Source: Bradyrhizobium sp. AS23.2
GTDB lineage: Bacteria > Pseudomonadota > Alphaproteobacteria > Rhizobiales > Xanthobacteraceae
Direction of reading: 5' to 3'
DNA length: 34,865 nt
Assembly (NCBI RefSeq): GCF_001908185.1
Contig: NZ_LGHM01000057.1
Coordinates: forward strand, 1 to 34,865
The notes below the pieces were generated by a model that made no database searches, was not told the DNA's origin, and worked only from the letters and a program-made list of their open reading frames with translations. Position 1 is the stretch's first letter. Every line of letters begins with the position of its first letter. Position numbers and translations under genes: made by a program. Shown here piece by piece: positions 18,467-26,086 of this stretch.

Positions 18467-20197
18467 TCACCCCCGCCCCGCCATCGCCCGCTTCGCCACC
18501 GCCAGTCCCATCAGCACGAAGGCCGACGTCACCTCGGGTCCGCCGACCAATATCCGCGTCGGCGTCTTCATCTTGTTCCATTCATAGGCGCGGAACGGGC
18601 CGCGGCGGCCGCCTTCGCCCAAGCTCGCGACGATCACGTTCAGCGCCGGCGCGAAGGCGCGCGGGTCGGCACCGAGATGACCGAGGGCGATCAGCGCGAG
18701 CGCGGCGTCGAACACGTTCATCTCGGCGGCCATCAGCTCGCCCTTGACGTAGGAGAGCACACGATGGCGGATGAAATCGAAATCGCCGTTGGGGTCGATC
18801 GCGGCCTGCGCCGCCAACGGCAACGCCAGGAAGGCCGCGTAGCAGCGGCCGAAATAGGCGCTGTAGAGTTCCGGCAGATAGTAGATGTGCGAGCGCGGAT
18901 TGGCGAAGGCGCCGCTTGCCGCAAGCCGCTTCTGGAAGCCGATGATGCGATGCACGGTGGCCAGCCGCGCCGGCGTCTCCAGGATTTTCCAGCGCGCAAG
19001 GTTGCGGAAGCTCACCTCGAGAATATCGAGATTGAGCGTCGGATCGAGATCATTGCCGTAGGGCCGCTCGCCCCTGAGATTGTCGATCCAGGTGGCGACC
19101 CCGCCCTCGTAGTCGATATTGTCGTTGAGCGGCACGGTCACGCGAGGCTCGTTGACGCCGGCGCGCACCTGGTAGCCGGTGTAGAAATCCAAGAGCGGCT
19201 GGTCGATGATCGGATCGGTGCAGCCCGCCTGTGTCGCCGCAGAGATCGAGCACGCCGTGGTGTCGCAATCCGGCACGTAGACGCCGAAGCCGAGGTCCTG
19301 CTTGATCTGCGCGAAGAAGCGGGAAAAGCGCGGATGCGGCGCGGGCGCGAGCGCCGTGATGACGTTGAATCGTGCGCCGTCGATGCCCTCGACCTCTTCG
19401 CGGCTGATGTTGACACAGAAATCGACCATGTCGGCGACGGCGCGCTCCGCCTCAATCTTGTCTGCCAGTGAGGCGAGCCCGGTCTCGACAAAGCTCAGCA
19501 GCGCCTCGATGAAAAACGCATCGTAATAGGCCGAGCGGTGCCGGATCTGCACCGGTTCCCACATCGGCTCGGCAATGCCGGTCCAGGGCGGATTGATCAC
19601 GGCGCCCGCGGGCGAGCGTGCGATGAAGACGCGGGCGAGGTTGAACAGAAGCGAGGAATTCTTGTAGCCGCGCGCGTTGAGGCCCGTGAGCGCCATGATC
19701 AGCTCGCGTCCGCGGAAGTCGGGATCGCCGATCAGGTTGAAGGCGGCATAGGTCGGCAGAAAGCCGTTCTTGCGATACGAGCTGAGCAGATGTTGCGCGC
19801 AGTCGCGGATCACGCTGTCGATTTGCGCTGGCGGCGGCATGGCGCCGGCGAACAATGCCGGCGGCGGTTTGGGATGGTCGAGCGCGATGCTGTCGACGAG
19901 TTCGGCGACGGGCTGGCCGACAGCGGCCCAGTCGGGCTCGGTCTCGTCGCGGGCGCGCACCAGCGCCTCGCGCAGCCGGGTCAGCTTCGTCTCGTTACGC
20001 AGCTCGGGCAGACCGGCCCGCCGCAGCAGCACCCGCAGTGCGGGATTGCCGAGCGCGGTCTTGTAGAATTTGGCCAGATGCGGATCGCCGCCGACTGGGC
20101 CCGCCAGCACGGGATCGCAGACATCGTAAAGCGAGGGACCGTCTTTTCGCGCCGTCAGCGCCCGGCAGGCGGCGCCGGCAAAATAATGAAAGCTCAT
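18467..20197 (-). CDS. Large hypothetical protein, possibly an alpha-toroid fold
   Basis: This protein of about 576 residues belongs to no family I can name with confidence. The start at 20197 (MSFHYFAGAAC) is chosen over one 17 codons upstream, which would add a Pro/Gly-rich stretch. It is rich in long helices separated by short loops. A central PDCDTTACS (coded near 19253-19282) resembles the DxDD-type motif of class II terpene cyclases and squalene-hopene cyclases. The region around VPLNDNIDYEGGVATWIDNLRG is strikingly hydrophilic and looks conserved. No signal peptide or membrane helix is evident. It is divergent from the caspase-like gene across 422 bases. A cyclase-like helical barrel is a hypothesis only. 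Confidence 0.75.
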   Translation of the reverse strand: MSFHYFAGAACRALTARKDGPSLYDVCDPVLAGPVGGDPHLAKFYKTALGNPALRVLLRRAGLPELRNETKLTRLREALVRARDETEPDWAAVGQPVAELVDSIALDHPKPPPALFAGAMPPPAQIDSVIRDCAQHLLSSYRKNGFLPTYAAFNLIGDPDFRGRELIMALTGLNARGYKNSSLLFNLARVFIARSPAGAVINPPWTGIAEPMWEPVQIRHRSAYYDAFFIEALLSFVETGLASLADKIEAERAVADMVDFCVNISREEVEGIDGARFNVITALAPAPHPRFSRFFAQIKQDLGFGVYVPDCDTTACSISAATQAGCTDPIIDQPLLDFYTGYQVRAGVNEPRVTVPLNDNIDYEGGVATWIDNLRGERPYGNDLDPTLNLDILEVSFRNLARWKILETPARLATVHRIIGFQKRLAASGAFANPRSHIYYLPELYSAYFGRCYAAFLALPLAAQAAIDPNGDFDFIRHRVLSYVKGELMAAEMNVFDAALALIALGHLGADPRAFAPALNVIVASLGEGGRRGPFRAYEWNKMKTPTRILVGGPEVTSAFVLMGLAVAKRAMAGRG

Positions 20198-20619
20198 GAA
20201 ATACCTGGTCGCGGGGCCTTGGCCGGGGGCCGGCCGGCACGCTCCCATCTGCGCGCCACCCCCAACAAGTCTTTGAAAAAGCTACCCGGATTCGCGAGAA
20301 AAACAAATGTGATGAACGTCACGGAAAAACCGGCATGAGGGCTGCATGACCGGCCTCCGGAAGGCTACGAGGACCCAAAAAAGCAGAAATCTAGCTTGGG
20401 ATATTAACCAATTAATTCAGTGGCTTAGTTCAATTTTTTGGCAATCTATTGCCCGCGACACTATATCCGGTTAAGGATTTGTTTGGTGCGGCGCCGCAAA
20501 TTGCGCGCAGTTCGGGGGCACGTCCCCGGCCAATCCCTCAAACCGAAAGACGCTATCGCGCTACTCAAACAGTGTGCGCGCGCTGGGCTGGTCTTTGGCA
20601 CTGACAGGAATGAAGCGAG
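20198..20619. promoter_or_regulatory. AT-rich divergent intergenic region
   Basis: The 422 bases between the divergent hypothetical and caspase-like genes hold no credible ORF. The middle (about 20260-20480) is clearly AT-richer than its surroundings and contains GATATTAACCAATTAATTCA and CAATTTTTTGGCAATCTATTG. Further right is a GGGGcacgtCCCC inverted repeat near 20516-20528. Promoters for both genes must lie here, but no -35/-10 pair stands out enough to assign. Confidence 0.45.
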
Positions 20620-21468
20620 ATGAATGTAAAGCAGCTCGACATTTCCCGACGCACGATCGCAGTCGCCGCGGCCCTCATCGGCACGGTGTCGCTCGTGATC
20701 GGCGCCCATGCTGCCCTCAACATGCGCACGCTCGATGCCGCCAAGGCCGTCTCGACCGACCAGGTCACGGGCTCGATCGGCCAGTCCTCGCGCCTCGCGC
20801 TCGTCATCGGCAATGGACATTACCCCGACGCCAACGCGCCGCTGACGCAGTCGATCAACGACGCCCGCTCGCTGTCCTCGGCGCTGCGCAAGAACGGCTT
20901 TGACGTCGACATGGTGGAAGACGCGACCAAGGACGACATGGTCCGCGCCGTCAACCGCCTGAAGTCCCGGATCAAGCCCGACACGGTCGTCATGCTGTTC
21001 TTCGGCGGCTTCGGCGTGCAGGCCGGCCGCGAGAGCTACATGCTGCCGGTCGATGCCGTGATCTGGAAGGAAAGCGACGTCCGCCGCCAGGGCGTCTCCA
21101 TCGACGGCGTGCTCGACATGATGAAGGAGCAGGGCGCCAAGGCCAAGCTCGTCGTCGTCGATGCTTCCCGCCGCAATCCTTATGAGCGCCGCTTCCGCTC
21201 CTACAGCCACGGACTCGCGCCGATCAGCGCGACCGACAACGCGCTGATCCTCTCCTCGGCCTCGCCCGGCAAGGTCGCCGAAGACGGCAAGGGCGAGCAC
21301 AGCGTGCTGGTCAGCGAGTTCCTCAACAACCTCAATGCGCAGGGCAGCGCCGAAGGCGTCTTCAACAAGACCCGCGTCGCCATCTCCCGCGCCTCCGAAG
21401 GCGACCAGGTCCCGACCGTCTCCTCCTCGCTGCTCGAAGACGTCCATTTCGGCGAAGCCGGCGGCTAG
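20620..21468 (+). CDS. Membrane-anchored caspase-like protein lacking both catalytic residues
   Basis: This 282-residue protein has one N-terminal membrane helix (about 12-33) followed by a caspase/metacaspase p20-like domain outside the membrane. The first strand LALVIGNGHYP, the NDARSLSSALRKNGFDV helix, and the DNALILSSASPGKVA and GEHSVLVSEFL segments are typical of peptidase family C14. Where active members have the histidine in SGHG, this protein has GGFG (F131). Where they have the cysteine in DACR, it has DASR (S183). Both catalytic positions are therefore lost while the fold signature remains. A regulatory or binding role is likely. The ATG at 20620 is preceded by a weak GGAATGAAGCGAG site. 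Confidence 0.9.
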   Translation: MNVKQLDISRRTIAVAAALIGTVSLVIGAHAALNMRTLDAAKAVSTDQVTGSIGQSSRLALVIGNGHYPDANAPLTQSINDARSLSSALRKNGFDVDMVEDATKDDMVRAVNRLKSRIKPDTVVMLFFGGFGVQAGRESYMLPVDAVIWKESDVRRQGVSIDGVLDMMKEQGAKAKLVVVDASRRNPYERRFRSYSHGLAPISATDNALILSSASPGKVAEDGKGEHSVLVSEFLNNLNAQGSAEGVFNKTRVAISRASEGDQVPTVSSSLLEDVHFGEAGG

Positions 21469-21483
21469 TTTTCCGCGGCAATT

Positions 21484-21571
21484 GTAGGGTGAGCAAAGCG
21501 AGCGTGCCCACCGATTTTATCGCATGTTTGGAGATGGTGGGCACGGCGCCTTGCGCCTTTGCCCACCCTAC
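21484..21571. repeat. Palindromic intergenic repeat (GTAGGGTG type)
   Basis: The left arm GTAGGGTGAGCAAAGCGAGC and the right arm GCCTTTGCCCACCCTAC are complementary, with the CGTGCCCACC/GGTGGGCACG pair inside and an AT-rich tip ATTTTATCGCATGTTTGGAGA. It begins 15 bases after the caspase-like gene stop and could form a large hairpin at its 3' end. Confidence 0.75.
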
Positions 21572-21605
21572 GGTCTGCGTGCATAGACCGCATCTGAACC
21601 TACAT

Positions 21606-21691
21606 CGTCATTGCGAGCGAAGCGAAGCAATCCAGAGTTCCTCCGCGGAAAGACTCTGGATTGCTTCGTCGCTTCGCTCCTCGCAATGACG
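21606..21691. repeat. Palindromic intergenic repeat (CGTCATTGCGAG type)
   Basis: The left arm starts CGTCATTGCGAGCGAAGCGA and continues AGCAATCCAGAGT. The right arm mirrors it as ACTCTGGATTGCTTCG ... CTCGCAATGACG, with loop TCCTCCGCGGAAAG. This sequence type is a widespread intergenic repeat in Bradyrhizobium and other proteobacteria. It lies between converging genes, 14 bases before the adaptor gene stop. Confidence 0.8.
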
Positions 21692-21704
21692 GTGCGGCGA
21701 AAAC

Positions 21705-22595
21705 CTACTTCGCGGCTTCCGCGCTCGCCATCACCGGGCGCACGGGATCGCCTTCGCGCAGCAGCGCGCCGGCGCGGGCAACGACGACATCGCCTTCGTT
21801 GAGGCCATCGCGGACCTCGATATTGCCGCCTGACATCAATCCGAGCTCGACGCGCTTGGTCTCGACGCGGTTGCGGCGGATCACCTGCACCACGGTGCCG
21901 GCGGAGGAATACTGCACGGCGGTCAGGGGCACCGCGACGTTGCAGCTCTGGCCGGTCTTGATCAGCGCGCGCCCGCTCGCATTCAGCAACAGCCGCTTTT
22001 GCGACGAGATGCCGATATAGACCATGCCCTGCTGGATGTTCGGCTCGACGGTCGGCCCGATACGGCGCACCTTGCCGTCGATATCGCCGGCGCCGGCGAT
22101 GCGCACGGTTGCCGGCTGATTGACAGCGAGCTTGCGTATATCGGTGGTCGCGACCAGGCCGACGAGATCATATTCGCCGCGCGCCACGATCGTGAACAGC
22201 GCCTCGCCCTTGGCCGAGGCGAGCCCGCCGATCTGCGCAGTCGATGTGGCGATCACGCCCGCCACCGGTGCCGCGACCTGAAGCGTACCGCCCTCGGGCA
22301 GCGCGAGGCGCGCCAGCACCTGTCCGGCGGTGATGGTGTCGCCGGCTTCCGCCAGCACCTCAATCACCTTCAGGCCGGGACGCTCGGGCCGCACCGACGT
22401 TTCCTCGCGCGCGATGATCGTGCCGGTGGCCTCGACGATGTCGGAGAAGCAGGATTTTGCGACCTTCAGCACCGTGACCGCCGGCCCCTTGGGCGCGTCG
22501 TCATCGGCGGCCAGCACGGGCTGGGCGGACAGCAACAGCAATCCGGTGAGAGCAACGAGAGGTCTGGAAAAGGAACGCGCAGGCAATGGACGCAT
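21705..22595 (-). CDS. Periplasmic adaptor (HlyD/RND membrane-fusion type) protein
   Basis: This 296-residue protein has a signal peptide (about 1-29, ending VLAADD). The chain has the membrane-fusion protein layout: first strand VEATGTI, the lipoyl-like half VRPERPGLKVIEVLAEAGDTITAGQVLARL with its partner GGTLQVAAPVAGVIA, then a beta-barrel, and a membrane-proximal end with VQVIRRNRVETKRVELG and EVRDGLNEGDVVVARAGALLREGDPVRPV. The helical hairpin between the lipoyl halves is very short or absent. Such adaptors normally pair with an inner-membrane RND or ABC pump, yet no pump gene adjoins it here. It could serve a pump encoded elsewhere. Confidence 0.85.
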   Translation of the reverse strand: MRPLPARSFSRPLVALTGLLLLSAQPVLAADDDAPKGPAVTVLKVAKSCFSDIVEATGTIIAREETSVRPERPGLKVIEVLAEAGDTITAGQVLARLALPEGGTLQVAAPVAGVIATSTAQIGGLASAKGEALFTIVARGEYDLVGLVATTDIRKLAVNQPATVRIAGAGDIDGKVRRIGPTVEPNIQQGMVYIGISSQKRLLLNASGRALIKTGQSCNVAVPLTAVQYSSAGTVVQVIRRNRVETKRVELGLMSGGNIEVRDGLNEGDVVVARAGALLREGDPVRPVMASAEAAK

Positions 22596-22787
22596 CGGTC
22601 ATTCCGGTTGGGGCCTTGACGGCCTCATCGATAGCAGAAGCGGCCGCGGCGGGCCATGGGCGGACCCGGATGAGAATGCCGCAGCAACGCGGGCGGCGCG
22701 ATGCCACCCGTTGAATTAGTCGCCGCGAAAGCAAAGAGGTTCGCCGCTCTTACCCGCCCACTCCGGGGGAGGGTTGGACCGCCTCCC

Positions 22788-23903
22788 TCACGGCAGGCTC
22801 AAGAATTCCACCCAGTTCGGCTTCTTGCCGGTGGCGTAGGACTTCAGCTTGCCGAGCGCGCCGCTGGTCTGGTCGATCGCATAGACCGTCATGCTGTCGG
22901 AGAGCTCGCCGACCGCGGCGAGATAGCGCCCCGAGGGATCGATGTGAAAGCCGCGCGGCTGCTTCTCGGTCGGGACGCTGCCAACCGTGGTCAGCCTGCC
23001 GCTGGTCGCATCGACCTTGTAGGCGGTGAGCGTATTGGTGGTGCGCTCGGAGGCGTAGAGGAAGCGCCCGTCCGGGGTGATGTGGATGTCGGCGGCCCAG
23101 GGTTTTCCGTTGAAACCCTCCGGCAGCGCGGTGATGCGCTGGATCTCGGTCCAGGCGCCAATCTTGGCCTCATAGCTGAACGCTGCGACGTCGCCGTTCA
23201 GCTCGTGGATGAGATAGACGAACTTGCCATTGGGATGGAATACGAAGTGCCGCGGCCCCGACTTCTCCGGCACCTTGATCGCCGGCGGATCGCTGGGCGT
23301 CAGCGTGCCCGCTGTGGCGTCGAACGCGAAGGCCAGCACCTGGTCGGATCCGAGATTGGTTGCGAACACGAAGCGGTTGTCGGGCGAGGGCAGGAAGGCG
23401 TGCGCGTTCAGCCCGGTCGGGATCACCTGCTTCGGCTCGCCGGCAACGCCGTTTGCAAGCAGCGGATTCAGCGCGACCTTGTTGCCGCCATAGGAGGCGC
23501 TGAACAGGAATTTGCCGCTGCGGTCGCTGGCGATGTTCGCCATGCTGTCGGCGAGCGGCCCGTTGCCGATATGGCTGAGTTGGCCGGTCTTGGGATCGAT
23601 CGCAAAGCTCACCGCGAGGAACCGCTGCGAACGCACGCCGGCAATCAGCACGCGGTGGTCGGGCGTGATCGCGAGCGGCGTCGAGGAGCCTGGCTTGTCG
23701 ACACCGGTGAACGTGGCCGTCTGCACCGGCGACATCTCGCCGCTCTCGGCCATCTTGAACACGCTGATGTCGTTGCTGTCGGCGTTGCCGACATAGGCGA
23801 AGGTCTCGGCCATGCCGGCGCGGACTCCAGAAATGAGGGCGAGGAAGGTGAGGGTGGTGGCGATCGCAGCGCGTGGCGCGCTGCGGCGGGTCGATTTCAG
23901 CAT
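22788..23903 (-). CDS. Exported lactonase-family seven-bladed beta-propeller protein
   Basis: This 371-residue protein has an N-terminal signal peptide (LTFLALISGVRAGMA, cleavage near AETF). The rest is a beta-propeller with repeated blades such as FAYVGNADSNDISVFKM, VFATNLGSDQVLAFAFD, GRFLYASERTTNTLTAYKVD and GRYLAAVGELSDSMTVYAID. This is the 6-phosphogluconolactonase/YVTN (Pgl) type. Exported members may hydrolyse lactones or act as binding scaffolds. ATG at 23903 is chosen because AAGGAGGAG lies just before it; a start nine codons upstream lacks one. It is 192 bases upstream of the adaptor gene on the same strand; that gap holds no gene. Confidence 0.9.
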   Translation of the reverse strand: MLKSTRRSAPRAAIATTLTFLALISGVRAGMAETFAYVGNADSNDISVFKMAESGEMSPVQTATFTGVDKPGSSTPLAITPDHRVLIAGVRSQRFLAVSFAIDPKTGQLSHIGNGPLADSMANIASDRSGKFLFSASYGGNKVALNPLLANGVAGEPKQVIPTGLNAHAFLPSPDNRFVFATNLGSDQVLAFAFDATAGTLTPSDPPAIKVPEKSGPRHFVFHPNGKFVYLIHELNGDVAAFSYEAKIGAWTEIQRITALPEGFNGKPWAADIHITPDGRFLYASERTTNTLTAYKVDATSGRLTTVGSVPTEKQPRGFHIDPSGRYLAAVGELSDSMTVYAIDQTSGALGKLKSYATGKKPNWVEFLSLP

Positions 23904-24027
23904 GGGCTCCTCCTTAAGCCGGTGCGGCATTGTCGTTTTGCCGTGGAGGATAGCGGGAGGCGCGCCGCCGCACCGAATTCCAGTTGGGATCGATCAATGC
24001 CGAAATTGTATCGGCTGTGCTGAGGAG

Positions 24028-24165
24028 CTACCGCACCGCCGCTGTCAGGCTGCGGGACGGCAGTTGCGGGCCGGACGCATATTCGGGCGGCCCGAGCAGG
24101 CTCCACACCGCGACCGCTAGCAGCGCGCAGGTCAGAATTGTCCAGGCGACGAGTCGTTTCCGCAT
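24028..24165 (-). CDS. Putative small single-pass membrane protein
   Basis: This 45-residue protein starts MRKRLVAWTILTCALLAVAV, a positively charged N-terminus followed by one hydrophobic helix, and ends with a Pro/Ser-rich outer tail. The ribosome site is weak (GACTTGGCCTG). A longer in-frame start exists 20 codons upstream but adds residues of no clear type. Charge and hydrophobicity favour a real gene, but no family is recognised. The 330 bases from here to the next small gene (24166-24495) hold nothing else I can support. Confidence 0.4.
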   Translation of the reverse strand: MRKRLVAWTILTCALLAVAVWSLLGPPEYASGPQLPSRSLTAAVR

Positions 24166-24495
24166 CAGGCCAAGTCCGTCAGTTGAAATCTTGATGCCCC
24201 CGGCGCCTGCGATAGTGCACTGCAAACGGCGACGATCCTATGAACTCATTCACAGGGGAAAACAGCTCACGCAATTGCGAACCACCGCCGCGTCCACGCC
24301 AAGGGGCCGCACGATGAGGACGTCGTGGCAAAGCGCCACACCAGTCAAACCGATCGTGCTCCACCGCCGACCAATCAAAGATAACCCCGCGCTTCACCCG
24401 CACATCGTCGTGCCGCAATCGCGCCGGGAACGGCAGCCTTGCGTTGCCGTTATCCTGATCCCGCGGGCGGAGGACGTCGAAACGGAGGCAGGCAC

Positions 24496-24618
24496 ATGTT
24501 TTGGATCTATTGGGACACCGCGTGGTCGCTGATCATCAGCGGCGTCATGGTCGCCACCATCGTCAGCCACCCCGACGCCGAATTCGCCGAAGTGCGCGAT
24601 GCAAGACGGCTGATGTGA
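24496..24618 (+). CDS. Putative 40-residue membrane peptide
   Basis: An ORF too short for ordinary gene finding, MFWIYWDTAWSLIISGVMVA followed by a polar acidic/basic tail (HPDAEFAEVRDARRLM). A good ribosome site, GGAGG, lies seven bases before the ATG. The first half could span the membrane. No homologue comes to mind. The strong start signal is the main support. Confidence 0.42.
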   Translation: MFWIYWDTAWSLIISGVMVATIVSHPDAEFAEVRDARRLM

Positions 24619-24919
24619 ACTTTCCGCCTTCCGCGGACGTTATGCTGCCCGATCGCTGCTTCGCCTTCGCGGCAAAGTTCGCGGTCCGAGGTCCGGTCTG
24701 GATTCGCCTCCGTTTCCGGACCGCTTTATGTCATGCTTCCGGGCATGAAGCAGCGGATCATGACGCGCGCTGACGTAATCGGGCCAGACGATGGTGCGGC
24801 GACGCGGTTCGGTGCGGTGATCACGGCAGGAACACATCGGGTGATTGTCTGTTGGTATTCCGACATCTGTCGACCGGCGGGCAACCACGGCATATCTGCC
24901 TGCGAACTGTGCGGGCCCG
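24619..24919. other. Non-coding or unrecognised stretch
   Basis: About 300 bases between a small peptide gene and the ribbon-helix-helix-like gene. Open frames exist on both strands but none has a recognisable protein pattern or a convincing ribosome site. It presumably holds the promoter of the gene to its right. Confidence 0.35.
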
Positions 24920-25303
24920 ATGAGAAAGCCAGTAGGCCGTTCCACCCTCGATCGGGTTGTACACTTTCGACCCTCGGAATCCTTGCTGAGAGCCATCATG
25001 GCATGGATGGCCCACCAGAATGACAAGCCTTGCTCATCCGAGGCAGCTAGTCGCCTGGTCGAACTGGGACTGACGGTGAGCGCCGATCAGGATCTACAGA
25101 AGCGGCGTGCTCGCAAAATGGCTGGCAATGCGATTGATCGCCTGGGCGACACAACGACGACAGCGGGTGATCGGGCAACTCGCAAGCGGGATCTGCTCGA
25201 TGGACCCGAGGAGTTCGAGCGCGTGCGAATTGGTCGGCCCAAGCGCAGCAAGTCGACCGACCACAACAAGTCGATCAAGCCCAGCAAGTCGATGCAGAAA
25301 TAA
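24920..25303 (+). CDS. Ribbon-helix-helix-like small DNA-binding protein
   Basis: This 127-residue basic protein starts MRKPVGRSTLDR, continues VVHFRPSESLLRAIMAWMAHQN and has SSEAASRLVELGL. This arrangement resembles the short strand plus two helices of ribbon-helix-helix proteins, and small Bradyrhizobium proteins with an EAIRRLVELGL segment. The C-terminal half, RRARKMAGNAIDRLGD then KRDLLDGPEEFERVRIGRPKR, is the usual tail of that group. The ATG at 24920 is chosen because homologues start with a KPVGRPT-like sequence. It ends in a lysine/serine-rich tail. It is probably a local transcription factor or antitoxin-like protein; no toxin gene is visible beside it. Confidence 0.68.
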   Translation: MRKPVGRSTLDRVVHFRPSESLLRAIMAWMAHQNDKPCSSEAASRLVELGLTVSADQDLQKRRARKMAGNAIDRLGDTTTTAGDRATRKRDLLDGPEEFERVRIGRPKRSKSTDHNKSIKPSKSMQK

Positions 25304-25360
25304 TCCGAGCAACGAGAAGCCGCCGACAGCGGACGGCTTCAAGACAAAGGAGGACAAGCG

Positions 25361-25546
25361 ATGAGAAAGCAATTTCAATCGCCTGCGGTGAATAAGGCGA
25401 ATAGTTTATTCAAGCAAATCCCAGAGAAGACCACGACGGACTACGAAAAAGCGCAACAGGCTTTCCACGCAAATCGGGAACGGCTGAAGGCTGAGCGGTT
25501 GGCCAGGGAAGCGGAGCGAAAAAGCCGGCCCGATCGGACGCCTTAG
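25361..25546 (+). CDS. Small basic helical hypothetical protein
   Basis: This 61-residue protein starts MRKQFQSPAVNKANSLFKQI and continues as a long charged helix, ANRERLKAERLAREAERKSR. An excellent ribosome site, AAGGAGGACAAGCG, precedes the ATG. It follows the ribbon-helix-helix-like gene by 57 bases. A GTG start for the DUF6894 remnant comes directly after its TAG. It is cytoplasmic with no known function. Its base composition is more AT-rich than most of the window, in keeping with an accessory origin. Confidence 0.7.
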   Translation: MRKQFQSPAVNKANSLFKQIPEKTTTDYEKAQQAFHANRERLKAERLAREAERKSRPDRTP

Positions 25547-25784
25547 GTGTCGCAATTCTACTTTGACATCTGGGATGGCGAGTTGCTCGTCGTAGACGAA
25601 GAAGGCCCGGATTTGCCCGGTCAATGGGCCGCTGAGACTGAAGCGACACTATCTTTGGCCGACATGGCCAAAGAGCTTGAAACGTTCGCGAGCATCGATG
25701 GCTTGGGCCATCCAGGTTCGGGATGCGAGCGGCCTCATCCTGAGAGCGAAAATCGTCTGCGAAAGAGTTCACCCGATCAATTGA
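25547..25784 (+). pseudogene. Frameshifted DUF6894-type small protein gene
   Basis: From the GTG at 25547 the frame reads VSQFYFDIWDGELLVVDEEG, then DLPGQWAAETEATLSLADMAKEL. This is the typical N-terminal two-thirds of the DUF6894 family. Around 25690 the frame shifts by one base. The ending MAWAIQVRDASGLILRAKIVC, with final ERVHPIN, is found in the +1 frame at 25698-25784 and closes with TGA. Both halves match the family in order, so a single indel explains the break. It is either a recent pseudogene or a sequencing error; without the shift the unbroken frame runs on into unrelated sequence. Confidence 0.7.
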
Positions 25785-25813
25785 GCGCGCCCAAAGTGCT
25801 ATTGATAACCTCG

Positions 25814-26029
25814 CTACAGCATCGACAGGATGACAATCCCGTCTTCGAGTTCTCCCGAAGCAAGACGCGCCCGCGCCATACGCTCGAATTCCGTTCGATG
25901 TTTCTGCAAGTAGCTGAAGGCCTGCTTCTGCGTGTTGAACGTCGTTGCAAGCCGGCACATCTGTCGATTTGCGCCGAACGCGAGAAAGAAAGTGATGGTT
26001 CCGTCCTCCGGCTTGACTCTAGGCACCAT
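25814..26029 (-). CDS. Small hypothetical protein typical of Bradyrhizobium
   Basis: This 71-residue protein starts MVPRVKPEDGTITFFLAFGA and continues with CRLATTFNTQKQAFSYLQKH and RTEFERMARARLASGELEDG. This pattern recurs in short Bradyrhizobium proteins of unknown function. The ATG at 26029 is chosen because GGAGA lies six bases before it. It has no signal peptide or membrane segment. It is convergent with the broken DUF6894 gene and lies 57 bases beyond the stop of another small gene on the same strand. Confidence 0.68.
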   Translation of the reverse strand: MVPRVKPEDGTITFFLAFGANRQMCRLATTFNTQKQAFSYLQKHRTEFERMARARLASGELEDGIVILSML

Positions 26030-26086
26030 CCGCACTCTCCGGCATGTGACGGCCCCTCAACGTTCCGTTGACGACTTTGAAGACGG

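Noticed and set aside
24179..24418. A 79-codon minus-strand frame, Arg-rich
   Set aside because: No ribosome site of quality and no family pattern.
24640..25026. Minus-strand frame of 128 codons opposite the start of the ribbon-helix-helix-like gene
   Set aside because: The plus-strand protein has a recognisable family pattern in the overlapping part; the minus frame does not.
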